NCBI GenBank assembly: GCA_012932295.1
Contig: JAAONU010000006.1
Coordinates: 27,492,882-27,556,881 of the forward strand
DNA from: Cyclina sinensis
Lineage: Eukaryota; Mollusca; Bivalvia; Venerida; Veneridae
DNA length: 64,000 bases
Reading direction: 5' to 3'
In this document: positions 11,550-23,036 of the stretch, in pieces
Numbering within the stretch: the first letter of the stretch is position 1
How the letters are laid out: every line of letters starts with the position of its first letter
Notes under the pieces: generated by a model
Seen by the model: only the letters and a program-made list of their open reading frames with translations
Told to the model about the DNA's origin: nothing
Database searches by the model: none
Made by a program: the position numbers and the translations under genes

Positions 11550-12890
11550 ACATCACTGTCTTCATTAACTGTCCAAGGTGTACTTTTTCCGTAGAAGTTG
11601 CCATGACCAATCTAACCATGGCACTTATTGAAAAATTAAATATAACGTTCTCAAACTAGCTTACCAGATATAATGAAGAAGTGAAATTAAAATCAGGAGT
11701 TACGACATTATACAGGTTATATGACAAAATATACTTTGAGTAGCCACCCCAATAACAACAAGTTACAAATGTCAAGAGTGAAGCTGCCTTATCGTCGAGA
11801 TGAAAACAAGGGAAATGTAACCAAATTGTTAACACATGCTAAATTCCGCATTTGCATTGTCATGGGAATCCCTTTGCAATAAATGATTAAACAGGTACAC
11901 ACAGCCAAAACTATTAGCTGTGTGGTATATGACAAAGGCATTTAAAAGGTTTCCATTTTATATAATTAAAGTCAACCAGTGGGGCTATGAAACGCAAATT
12001 GTAATACAAAGGGCAAAGTATCATAGCTCTATCATAACTCTTAGTAAAGGTCTACCAAGCAATGTGTTAATCAAATTTAAGAGCTGTACGCATTTTTATT
12101 ACGAAGATGTCCTGTATATATTTCATGGTAAAACAGATTCCGAAAATAGAGGCTAAAAATTGATCTAGGGGCATAATTTGAATAACCTTTCTGATGGTCC
12201 ATTAGACTTTACTTACACTAACCTCGGGCTTCTAGGTTTCCTGTAGTTCTGTTTTCTGTATTTGATCCAACAGTCGGACGTTTGAAAATATTAAAAAATT
12301 AATACAAGATGGGCATAAGTAGATTATTAATGTTTTTGTAATATGCTTCTGCTACTTAAACTGAAAGACAAGTGTGCGTTTCTTAGACGGTTTATGGTTG
12401 ATTATAATACCAATACTTGATTAAATTAAAGGATTAGGTAAACCTATATATTCACAATTAAGAAAAGAAATACCTCTAGAACTTAGCTCGCTGTCTTTTG
12501 CAGGGAAAGGTTGGTTCATGAAGTGTTATATTTAATCATATGAAGAGCGCGTTATATGAAGCATAAAGAGGTGGAAGTAATTAAAAGGAATCGAAGTTTA
12601 CCTACACAAATGACATGATTAATCGTTGAATATTCTTCAAGAAGACTTTCAAGAATTAATTGTATTTCTGTATTCTTCAGGAGTCAATCTGATTTGAAAG
12701 AAATGTGAAATGTTTTCATTGACATATTAAAGGCATTATTTTTATATTTTGGTTAATATTTTGGAATTATCACATTTCAGTTCGGATCTTGTATATTTCC
12801 CCTTACTGAAACAGTTTCAAAGGAATCCAAGTCATCAGGTATTACCAATATTCATTTTGTGTATCGATACTGAATAAACTGATATGTATA
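11550..12890. other. Non-coding, nothing recognised
   Basis: One 78-codon frame (11920-12156) has no recognisable domain or splice context, and I do not call it. No other structure seen. Confidence 0.55.
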
Positions 12891-12985
12891 AGTTATCGGT
12901 CATATATCAAATTTTATGGAATTTATTGCGAGCGAAGGCGTAGCGAAGCAATAAGTTCTATAAGATTTGATATAGACCAATAACC
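12891..12985. repeat. Long palindrome with GCGAGCG-type loop
   Basis: The left arm 'gttatcggtcatatatcaaa' and what follows pairs with 'tttgatatagaccaataac' on the right; arms are about 40 bp with few mismatches. The loop holds 'gcgagcgaaggcgtagcg'. It could form a strong hairpin. The architecture is shared with the palindromes at 27.34 and 49.60 kb. Confidence 0.8.
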
Positions 12986-12988
12986 TGC

Positions 12989-13330
12989 TTACAGTTTGTC
13001 ACGTACGCACTTCGGCAACGTCCTCTGAAGTCTTGTTAAGACCGCCCTTTCATTTTGATTGGCACCTCTAGCGCCCAAAAAGATGTCGATTGCCTGTCAT
13101 TCAAGTTGTCACGAGGCTTTTTTCTACCTGTACAGTTCAGTTTATAATGCCCGTATGTTATTCTATCTATTTTGCGTTACTCCGCCCACATACCACATGT
13201 CTCGCGCTGTTCATATCAAAGAATATTAGTCACTTATTTTTTCATACAGATTATATTATGGGATATATTTTTTGAATTTAAACTGAATATGGCCTCTCTG
13301 ATTGGATAAGAAACTAGGGCAAACTGTAAT
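12989..13330. mobile_element. Possible MITE next to the palindrome
   Basis: 'acagtttgtc' at the left and 'gcaaactgt' at the right form short inverted ends around about 340 bp that are GC-richer than the flanks. 'tgattgg' occurs near both ends. No clear target duplication, so this is tentative. Confidence 0.3.
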
Positions 13331-15204
13331 ATTATTTGCTTGCAAAAAAAAAAAAAAAGAATCAATCGACAATTATTTAATAGTTTTCCTTTATTTCCTA
13401 TCGTTATAACAAATGACTATTACACACTTTAAATTTTATATTCTTTATTGCAGTTACCGAGAGTTTGATTCTTTTTTTTTAAGGAAATAACCACTCTTTT
13501 TTCTCTCTTTTCGTTTGTAGAAAAGACATTTGCCATTGATTTAGACTACAGGCTTGTGTTTTGAAATGTGGAAGACCGAACATGTTAAAACCGTGAGCAT
13601 TCTTTCACAACATATCATACAATAATATGTTTCCTTGTTCTCTCAAATCATGAACTAGGTTATATCCTACCAATCAATGTTCTTATATAATGCTGATCTT
13701 GGAAAGGAAATGTGAATTAAAACAGTTTAAACTTCATAAACCTTTTTTCCATATAATGTCGACGTTTTCAAACAGTTATTAAAGGAAACATTAGAGTTCT
13801 TATTCTAACACAAATTAAGAGAGAGAAAAAAATGTTATTGTAAAACAATTTTTTTTTTCTACTACTTTAAAATGTGTAACAGTTTATATGTATTAAACAT
13901 ATTCAGTCTGAATTTGTACAATAGTTGATAAGGTAAGTGAAATGATTTATTATGTATAAAGCTCTTTTGGTCCGCACAATGCAGTTAAGCGACTGGTATA
14001 TGTTCATCTCTTCTCCGGTGGAATAGTACGTATTTCATCCATCTCTGTGTGATATTTGTTTCCGAGCAAACAATTGCAAATATCTTAGAGCCGTTATAAT
14101 TTAAAATTGACAAAGACTGTAAAAAGCAAAGTTCCGCTAGGATGATTGGCATTACAGATACGATATAATCAATGTGGTCCTGAAAGTGAAAATACTACTC
14201 TGTAAGTTCTTAAACTGCAAAAAAGTGAGATGATTTGTTACATCGTATCAATTCCAAAAAAAAGACTTTTGAATTGCTAGATATTCCTTCGCGTTTCGAC
14301 TTCAATGAAACAGCAAATAATAACATCACAATAGTGTCAGTATCTAAATGAGGATTTTTGTAATAAATATCATCGGTACTGTGTCAATAAGGTGAGTCGG
14401 GGTGTAATGAAATCACTCCCAGCTGTGTCTGAGTCATACTTGTCAGTAGGATATTATTGCTGTGTTCGACTTCATACTTTATTATTGTAGTTTTTATAGT
14501 GAGACGAAGAAAACATTAATTCAAAATTAAGACTGCTTCTTTGCATAATATATCTGATTAATATAGTCGGAAAGTCAGAAGTTAATCCTGTTCTTTCCTA
14601 CATGCGATTTGACAAAATTAAGACTGACTCTTCCGTTTTATTGGACTCGGGGAATAAAATCGGATCAAGGCGAATAATGCAATTGTATTAGTCTTATTAT
14701 TGACTATTGTGTTTGCATAATAAGGGGCGATGTTAAACATCAAAACTCCCAGGAAGTAGCACTAAATTGTCAAGTTTCGGAAAGCTTCTAATACAGAAAG
14801 CTTGGAGATAGTAAATAGGGTTGTTTTAAGCGTTTAAATGAGATGACGTAATTTGAGAACACAGGTTGAGTTTGCGCATGTACGATATTTAAAAAAAATT
14901 GGACGATTTTTGTTATGTTTTATAACAAGATTTTTCCTATGAGGGCACTTTTATTTCGTTGATATTCTTTACTTCTTCGCGTTATTTTACAACATTATAG
15001 TCAGACACAATATTTGACAAAAAACTTAGATAAAAATGCTTGTTTGCATTTGCATTTTCGAATGCAATGAACTGGACAATTAAGATTCTTCTCTTTCTAT
15101 CTTCCACACATACTGAAATGAAAACAACTGCATAGGATAATTGTATGAGGTGATTAGACCACTTGGGATAGAAATCAATGCTTACTTATAATTTGACCTT
15201 TTAG
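13331..15204. other. Non-coding, possibly intronic
   Basis: AT-rich with A/T homopolymers (a poly-A run at about 13345). No exons recognised. If the exon-like frame at 15205 is real, this would be upstream intron. Confidence 0.5.
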
Positions 15205-15435
15205 GGGCAAGGTATATTGTTTGCAGCAATGTATTCAATATATGTTGTGATGTGTCTGTTAGGTTCGAAACCCGATTTCATTGATATTGCAGAACAGGTT
15301 TTAAACCATACTCTTATCATCTCTTTGCATGTGCATGCCGTTTTGGCGTTGAAAATGTGCGTTGTATTAATGCCACAACTACGTCAAGAACAACGCGATC
15401 AAGCGGTAAATTTGCCTCTTCAAAGCGTGTCATAA
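15205..15435 (+). CDS. Exon-like frame, class C GPCR TM6-TM7 (metabotropic glutamate receptor-like)
   Basis: 'ccttttag' at 15197-15204 is a good splice acceptor, and the frame opens at once in phase 0 (GQGILFAAMYSIYVVMCLLG). It runs 76 codons to TAA at 15433. A hydrophobic segment with Ala-Met-Tyr (about residues 6-20) resembles TM6 of family C receptors. A short polar loop (SKPDFIDIAEQVLN) is followed by a second hydrophobic segment HTLIISLHVHAVLALKMC, then VVLMPQL and a charged RQEQRDQ. The order TM6, loop, TM7, Met-Pro at the cytoplasmic edge, then Gln/Glu/Arg is typical of metabotropic glutamate-like receptors, which couple extracellular ligands to G proteins at the plasma membrane. No Venus-flytrap domain or other TM exons are visible, so it is a lone last exon, an exon of a gene with very long introns, or a pseudo-exon. 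Recognition is by pattern only. Confidence 0.5.
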   Translation, partial: GQGILFAAMYSIYVVMCLLGSKPDFIDIAEQVLNHTLIISLHVHAVLALKMCVVLMPQLRQEQRDQAVNLPLQSVS

Positions 15436-16046
15436 AATGTGGTCAGCATAAAAGTAAGTCGTCTGTTGACATATTTGAGGGAAACAGGGACCACGGTAGG
15501 CCGACCATGGGTAACAACGTCTAGGAAAGACCTTCACAAACGTTTGTAACAACTCTGTGATCGCTTAAAGACAGCTTAGCAGACTGTCATAAAAACACAG
15601 TGAACTCAAAATAACCGAATTCACCAAGGTACAAATAGAAACAGGCTCCGCGAGAGTGGCATTAAACCATACTGCACATACGTTGGACTACTGTCAACGG
15701 CTGAGCGATTTTCCTTTCGCCTTGCCTAGCTGAAGCGTCATTGACCTAGAGCATTTCCTACACATGAACAGGAACAGCGCCTTGTTTTCTGACAAATCAC
15801 CACTACCAGGTCACCAGGTGTATATGTCCGTAGTTTTCACTCATTTTTATGTAAATGATATATATTGTTATGAAAGCATGTAAAAAAACTACACATGAGG
15901 ATGTGAAAGGAAATAAGTTATTAAAAACTACCATGGCCTTCACAAACGTCCACTAGTATTAGAAAATGTTCCTCCTCCATTGATTGCGAATACAGCAAAT
16001 TCATGAGAAACAAGAACTGTCACTGTAAGATGGCAATGTCCCCGAA
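15436..16046. other. Non-coding, nothing recognised
   Basis: If the preceding exon is real, this would include its 3' UTR. No clear polyadenylation context is assigned. Confidence 0.4.
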
Positions 16047-16848
16047 AGTGGTGCTTTGAACTTTGATCTGAGAACCAGTCATTCAGGGGTCAAGGCCAAA
16101 TAAATATAGGTCAGTGGGAAGGTCTTATCCAAAGGGGGTTATGTCCAAGTATGAGGTAAATCCACTTACTAATAAGGGAGTTTTGGGCAATGTGAAAATT
16201 TCTAGACAACTGTATCTTCAAGGTGAAGGTCATTCATTGGTCAAGGTCAAATAAATACAGGACAGTGAGATGGTCTTGTACAAAGTGGTATCGTATTTAA
16301 GTATGAAGTTATCTACTTACTAATTTGGAAATTATTGACAAATAATAGTTTCTGGACGATTGGATATTCAGGGGTCAAGGTCAAATAATTACGGGTCAGC
16401 GGGAAGGTCTTGTCCAAATGGGTGTTAAGACCAAGTATAAAGCAAATCCACTTACTTGTAAGGAAGTTATGGTCAATGTTAAAGTTTTTGGACAATTGGA
16501 TCTTCAAGATGAAGGTCATTCAGGGGTCAAGGTCAAACAAATATAGGTCAGTGAAAAGGCCTTGTCCAAAGGGGTATTGTTTCCAAGTATGAAGTAAATC
16601 CACTAACTAATAAAGAAGTTATTGCCAGTGTTAAAGTTTTTGAACTATTTGATCTTCAAGGTGAAGGTCTATCAGGGGTCAAGGTCAAATAACCCTAGGT
16701 CAGTGTAAAGGTCTTGTCCAAAGAGGTGTTGTGTCCAAGTATGAAGTAAATCCACTTACTAATAAGAAAGTTATTGCCAATGTTAAATTTTTCGGACGGA
16801 CGGACGGACGGACAGTTCAAAAACAATATGCCTCCCTTCGTGGGCATA
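16047..16848 (+). repeat. Decayed tandem array of about 146-bp units ending in (GGAC)n
   Basis: About five diverged units carry 'gtccaagtatgaagtaaatc', 'cacttactaataag' and 'ggggtcaaggtcaaataa'. The array ends at 16796-16815 with 'cggacggacggacggacag' and a tail 'atgcctcccttcgtgggcat', a common closing arrangement in bivalve dispersed repeats. Each unit carries a 'tcaaggtca' motif or a close variant. Confidence 0.85.
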
Positions 16849-17696
16849 AAAACCCCTTTTTAGTGTGAATGTCAAATCGGTCTTATCCGAAAAAAATATG
16901 TTACGATAAATTTTTGCATTGCACATTTTTACGAAATAATAAAATTATGTAACAATATCCGATTAGTTTTCATACGTCAGGAGGGATCCAATCAAAGTGT
17001 AGCAAACGACCAAGAGCAACTAGTAAGTGACAAGTAACAAATAGGAAGAAGCAACTAGCAAAAAAAAAAGTATGACAAGATTCTTTGAATCATAATATTT
17101 CACTAAAATGACATAACCTAGTTATTTCAAAATGTGGTTATTTGGATAATTGAGGTTGTAAATTACAAATGAAATAACCTGAGAACGTCGTTTGGTCATT
17201 TTGGCGAAATGATGAAAGAAAAAAGAAAACAAAAAATGAAGTTTCTTTGACGTGTTTTTCCCAAATTAAATCTTACCTTCAAATTTCGATCGCTAACACA
17301 TTAAAATGAATTGGAATAAAAGCCACTTTGCAGTTTCTCTGAAGTTGAATTGCTTATTTAACCCAGACATTGAGTAAAATTAGATTTCTGATTATATGAA
17401 AGAGAATATACACCCGTCGTAATCATTTTTAAATACTTATTTGATGGAAAGTACTAACGATATAATCTCACATGTATTTTTTTATTTGTGTAAACCAGTT
17501 GCTTAAATAAAATATAATACAATATCATAATGAAAATGCTTTTAAATTAATTTTAGCATTTTCACTAAAGGCTTAATGCTAGAACATTCGATTTTTCACG
17601 GTGTCTGTAAAGATGTTATTATTATGTCGTATTATGTTACATTTCATTTCGTATTTCTAGAATGCTAACCTTTGTGAAAAATAAACTTTTGAATTA
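16849..17696. other. Non-coding, nothing recognised
   Basis: AT-rich sequence; no features seen. Confidence 0.55.
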
Positions 17697-17770
17697 CAAA
17701 TAATCAGGTTCTGAACCGCCTAGCAATGTAAAGGAAGAGTGCCTTAGACCGCTCGGCCATTACAAAATGC
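17697..17770 (-). mobile_element. tRNA-Leu/Ser-like head (SINE or tRNA pseudogene)
   Basis: On the minus strand, 'atggccgagcggtctaaggc' (17741-17760) is a textbook box A of the Leu/Ser type, and 'ggttcagaacc' (17707-17717) is a box B with one mismatch. The spacing is too short and the arms do not pair as a functional tRNA, so I read it as the head of a tRNA-derived SINE or a tRNA pseudogene. The AT-rich sequence below 17700 would be its tail. Confidence 0.55.
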
Positions 17771-18626
17771 TTCTGTGGGAAACAATTTAAGTTTATGCAT
17801 TTCAGTGTTCTGACAGTTTAACAAGCAAGGCTAATCAAAACCGGTGCAAATAGCTCGTATCAAAATAGGACTAAAAAAACCTTTGTAGCTTTGAACTATT
17901 TGTACCAGTATGACATGCCTTTGATTGGAAATGCAAGATATCATAAAAATAAAATACGTTATCGTGACTTTTCTTGTATAAAATCTTTTTTTCAAAACCA
18001 CAGCGACCATTATGTCTTTTTTAGATTCTGCGAATTTCCAAATAATGAAATACCTATCAGAGATCTAGCATTAATTTGATAGGTCTATGATTGTTAAACA
18101 AAACGATTTCGAAAATTTTTGTTAGATGTGAACGGAAAACTTTGACAATGATAGATCCAATCCCCTACTTAAGATTACTTAAATATTATTATGCTTAAAG
18201 CTAGCCAGAACAACAACACCAAAAAATATTATTATTTCTACAAACTCAGCTACTCTTAATAACTAAGAATTAGCTTTTCCTAATGTGGACATAAACTGTC
18301 TTTGGGATTTGAGTTTTATAATTTCATATCTGAGAGATAATGACATATGCGTGTAAACACCACTTAATGGTACTTCAGCTCTGGAAATTAAAACAATATC
18401 ACCGAAAACCTCATAGAAATTAATATTTTTTACCTTCTAAAATATTAAATTCATTGTCAAAAAAATATTGAAGAGCAAACTCTTCCAAAAACGGAAAAAT
18501 TAAAATAAAAACAAACAGATCAAAAGAACCTAAATTCTTTCAATTCCCGATACAGAACTTTGAACACGTGAGTTATAAATACTGCCTTTCAACATTAAAC
18601 ATTAATTATTTTCACAAGATATTTCC
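17771..18626. other. Non-coding, nothing recognised
   Basis: AT-rich sequence; no supported gene. Confidence 0.55.
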
Positions 18627-18818
18627 TCGTCAAAACTTATGGTGGTATTCGTTTCATATAGTTGTCAAAACTTATGGTGGTATTCGTTTCATATAGTTAT
18701 CAAAACTTATGGTGGTATCCGTTTCAAATAGTTATCAAAACTTATGGTAGTATTCGTTTCATATAGTTATCAAAAATTATGGTGGTATTCGTTTCATATA
18801 GTTATCAAAAATTATGCC
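18627..18818 (+). repeat. 35-bp tandem repeat, about 5.5 copies
   Basis: The phrase 'caaaacttatggtggtattc' recurs at 18631, 18666, 18701, 18736, 18771 and (partial) 18806. The last copies share a c-to-a change ('caaaaattatgg'). Confidence 0.95.
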
Positions 18819-19671
18819 CGAATCTTACAGTGATGCACTAAAAAAGAATTTAAAATATTTAAAAACATAACTAATGAATAGAAAAAAAGTTTGATCAATA
18901 AATTGATATACGATCATTTTCCATCTATTTAGAGCATTGATAAACTTAGACTTTTGCGTAGCTTAATATTAAAATTCCGTAAAGAATATGAATTATAATG
19001 GATCATCATCATTCTGGTAGCTTTTGCATTATTAAATACATCACTATGATTCTTTTCACGTTTGAATCACAAATAAAATATTCAACATTTTCTTCGTCAA
19101 TTAATTCGTCTAACAAAACGTTATTCGTTATTTTCCTGAAATTTCAACAGTTCAAATTTCTCTTGAAATTGCATCTTGTAACTTTAATTTTGAATATACT
19201 CAAATGTTAATTGCTGAGATTAAGATACAGAATTGTCTTAAAACCTGCTTTAAAACAGCTGATTTCAATTTCATTCGAAAAGGCCGGCGGATAATTTGAA
19301 TGTGTAAATAATCTGAAATTTAAAGTTTCAATCATCTTTATGATAATAACATAAGAGTAACGTTTACTGCGTCGTTCCTACTTTAGGCATGCTGGCAAAA
19401 CACAATTTGTGTTGTTTCAAGAATTGGATAGAGACAAGTTTACAGTTTTATTGGTCCTGTCTGACTTCTGTCTCCTTAACATTAACGAACCATTAAAACC
19501 TACAAACCACCTAATTGAAGACATTCGACAGATCGTATAAAGCAGATGTCTGAAGTTATTTTCATGAAATTCGGTTAAACGGATCAGGCAAACGTGAATA
19601 CCATCATGTATTAGTTTCAAATAAAATTGTCTAAAAGGTAGTTTTGTCCAAGCATGAAGCAACTACATCCA
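18819..19671. other. Non-coding, nothing recognised
   Basis: Frames at 18998-19210 and 19417-19662 are low-complexity or lead into the next array; neither has exon character. Confidence 0.5.
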
Positions 19672-21440
19672 TCAGTAACAAAGATATAGTGACCTTGACA
19701 GTCAGGTCATTTTTAGTTCAAGGTCATACCTAATTTAACTTGAAGGTTTTGTCATTAGTGTCATTCAGTCCAATTATAAATTAAATCCAAATAAAATAAC
19801 TTGACCGTGAAGGTCCAGGTCATTTTATGGTCAAGTTCATAATTGTATTATTCAACCTGTCAGTTTTGTCATAAGTGTTGTTTTGTCCAAGTATGAATCA
19901 AATCTGTAAATTGATTAAGTTAAAGACTGTCAAGATCATTTTAAGTTTGAGGTCATACTTGAACAATTCAACATAGAGGTTTTGTCATAAGTGTTGTTTT
20001 AATAAAAAAGAACTAAAAATGACATTGTGGCCAATTTTAGCAAAATTCAATAAGTGACAGTCAAGGTCACACTTGAATAATTCAATCTGTCAGATTTTCA
20101 TAAGTGTTGTTGTAAGTGTCCCAGTATGAATCAAATCAAACCATAAATAACAAAGTTATGGCCAATTTAAGCAAAATTCAATAACTTGTCCTTGAATGTC
20201 AAGGTCGTCTCAAGGTCAAGGTCATACCGTAATAAATCAAAATGTCGGTTTTGTTGTTTTATTAAAGTATGAATCAAATCTGTGAATAAACAACAGTTAT
20301 AACAATTTAAGCAGAATACAACAATTGGACCTTAAATTTCAAGGTCATTTTAGGGTCAAGGTCACACCTGAAGATTCAACATGTCAGTTTTATCAAAAGT
20401 GTTGTTTTATCCAAATATGATTCAAATATAACCATAAATAACAAAGTTATCACCAATTGTAGCTAAATTTTATAATTTGATCTTGCCTGTCAAGATCATT
20501 TTTTAGTCAAGGTCAAATTTGAAAGAATTGAAATGTCGGATTTGTATTGTTTTGTCCAAGTATGAGTGAAATCCATAAATAAATGACAAAGTTATGACAA
20601 TTTAAGCAAAATTAAATCATCTGACCTTGACGAACAAGGTCACTTTTAGGTCATGTCCGCACTTCAATTTTTCAACATGTCGGTTTTGTCATAAGTGTTG
20701 TTTGGTCCAAATATGAATCAAATCCATAAATAAACGAGAAAGTTATGACAATTTTAGCAAAATTCAATCTTCTGACCTTGACGGTCAAGGTCATTTTTAG
20801 GTCTTGGTCAAATTTGAGTTATTCAACATGTCGGTTTTTTCATAAGTGTTGTTTCGGCCCAGCATAAATCAAATTCAACCATAAAAAAACAAACTTATGG
20901 TAAATTGTAGCAAAATTATATAATGTGACCTTGAAGGTGAAGGTCATTTATGAGTCAAGGTCAAGTCCACTTAAAGATCTTGTCCAAAGGGTTGTTGTTT
21001 CCAATAATGAAGACAATCCACCTATTAATAATTAAGTTATGGCCAATTTTAGCAAAATTCAATAATTTGACCTTGAAGGTGAAGATCATTTATCAGTCAA
21101 GGTAGAGTTAAGTCTGGTCTACTTAAAGGCCTTGTCCAAAGGGTTGTTGTGTCCAAGCATGAAGACAATTCACTGAATAATAATAAAGTTATGGCCAATT
21201 TTAGCAAATTTCAATATTTTGATCTTGAAGGTGAAGGTCATTTATGAGTCAATGTTAAGTTTAGTCTGGTAGTCTTGAAGGTCTTGTCCAAACGGTTGTT
21301 GTGTTCACGTATGAAGACAATCCATAAAGGAATAAAAAAATATATAATCAATTTTAAAGTTTTCGGACGGGAACGGCAACGGTAACGACACCATGATTAT
21401 AGCCATAACTCGATTTTTTCTTCGAAAAAAGTCGAGCTAA
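19672..21440 (+). repeat. Decayed tandem array, about 185-bp units rich in 'tcaaggtca'
   Basis: Roughly nine diverged units contain 'cataagtgttgttt', 'gtccaagtatga', 'caaagttatggccaatt' and 'gtcaaggtcat'. The array ends at 21365-21440 with 'cggacgggaacggcaacgg', then a short inverted pair around 'ttcttcgaaaaaa' and 'gtcgagctaaaaa'. It is a second, longer relative of the array at 16.0-16.8 kb. Confidence 0.85.
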
Positions 21441-21489
21441 AAAAGGAATAACACTTTTCTAAAAAGTTTTAGCAAGAAGCTTCAGGAAT

Positions 21490-22215
21490 CATATTGATTC
21501 TATCTCTTAATATACATTCACTTATGCTCTATTTATTGAATTTATGAAACTATATGAAGCAGTGTTTTCTTGTCGTGTATGTCAAGTGTTACGTCTGTTT
21601 TAAGCGCGGTAAAAATGTTCCCAGCTTAAACGCATTCATGCACAAAAATTAAAAGAATGCATCTTTTCAAATCCTTTCAGTTATGTAAACAAATGCAATG
21701 TGTATGTATCCCATATACAATATACATTACGCTGTATTCCCAAATGCAAATGGATTTACTTTCACCGTCTTAACCATCGCTTAAGTAATTATATGTTTAA
21801 ACATGACATGTTTCTTTCTCATTTTTGGAAGGAAGCAATAACACACCTTGGTTCTACCCATACTTTTACCGCAATTTTCCTTCACATCCATTGATATAGA
21901 GTTTTGAAGTATTCTGTTTTAAACTTAACGCATTTATTAAATTGTCCGTCGTTTTTTACCCAGGTAAAACACTAGATAATTCTTTTTTTATTTAGTGTGC
22001 TCCTCTTAGTATTCTGTATCCGCTTTACATGCGACGTTTTCCAGACTAACAAGCTTAACAGATGTTTATTTCCGTCGCTTATCCATACTAGTTGGATTTT
22101 AGAATGGATTTTGACTTACGTACAATAAGATTTTATTCCCATATGTACTCAACAGAACCACTAATGAAACTTGCAATTCAGTTCAACAATACATATTAAT
22201 GGCAGTGTACGTCTA
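21490..22215 (+). repeat. Segmental duplication, copy A (detached 3' part)
   Basis: It matches copy B at 32325-32626. 'tgattctatctctt' opens both, 'gtgtgctcctcttagtatt' matches 'gtgtgctcttcttaacatt', and 'ttttccagac' with 'aacaagctta' is shared. It closes with a 43-bp stretch (22167-22209) identical to 32578-32620. In copy B this part follows closely on the main part; here about 14 kb intervenes. Confidence 0.75.
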
Positions 22216-22379
22216 GATTGAAATTAATAACTAGATAAATCCAATGTGAATTTTCAAAGCTAGTAAATTTTATTTAAATGATAAGAAGGTTCTGCCAGTC
22301 GCTTGTAATTTTCAATACTCAATCCTCATAAATACGGCATAGAGGTGACATCCACAACTTTTCTTTTAAATTGCACTTG

Positions 22380-22790
22380 TCTTTTTTTTATCTCGTTCCC
22401 ACCAGATACTTACTCGAGGGAACGGCTTAATATCTCGTGGGAACGAGTTACGAAGTCGTTTGAAAGAGATAAAAAGAGAAGTTTAAATGCATTTGAAAAA
22501 AAAGACTAGCGCAATAAAAAAAAGAACCTTGCATGTAAGCTATGTCGAGGAAAAGACTTTACTAACTCATGGGAACGAGTAAGCTGTGTCGTTGGAACGA
22601 GTTAGCAAGATATTGTGCTACCCTTTTTTTCAAAGCAATACTTTTTTTAGAATTGTACTTCTCTTTATTTATCGCGTCCCTACGGGATACTAACTCGAGG
22701 GAACTACTTAGTATCTCGAGAAAACGATATATTCAGTCCCTTTTCACGACAAAGCTGACTCGTTCCTACGAGTTAGTCACTTCTACCCTT
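22380..22790. repeat. Element built from 'ctcgagggaacgag'-type palindromes
   Basis: Recurring 'actcgagggaac', 'ctcgtgggaacgagtta' and complementary 'ctcgttcc' phrases flank AT-rich cores on both strands. The motif itself is an interrupted palindrome. No transposase frame. It is likely a non-autonomous bivalve repeat. Confidence 0.65.
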
Positions 22791-22972
22791 CAGGTCATGA
22801 AACTTCTCAGGATAATAATCAGCAAGTGAACCTATCTTGGGGTTTATGTCTCACTTCATCCATGGAAAGTAGAGAAATGACCCCTAATTTAGTCAAAAGC
22901 TACCTAGGAGATTTGTTATGCGCTCAGCCAACACTTTAAGACTTACTGTCATGAAACTACAGAGCAATATAA
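22791..22972 (+). repeat. First part of a decayed ~170-bp array, interrupted
   Basis: 'aatgacccctaatttagtc' to 'cgctcagccaacact' matches 24562-24640. The same array resumes at 24562, after about 1.6 kb of unrelated repeats. Confidence 0.7.
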
Positions 22973-23036
22973 TAATAGTAATAATAACAATAATAAAAAT
23001 AATTATCATTATTAATATTATTATTATTAATATAAC
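22973..23036. repeat. (AAT)n-rich microsatellite
   Basis: Imperfect 'ataataat' and 'attattatt' runs at the left edge of the inserted repeat block. Confidence 0.9.

Noticed and set aside
17697..17770. Functional tRNA-Leu or tRNA-Ser gene
   Set aside because: Box A is excellent, but the A-B spacing, lack of a paired acceptor stem and imperfect box B argue for a SINE head or pseudogene.
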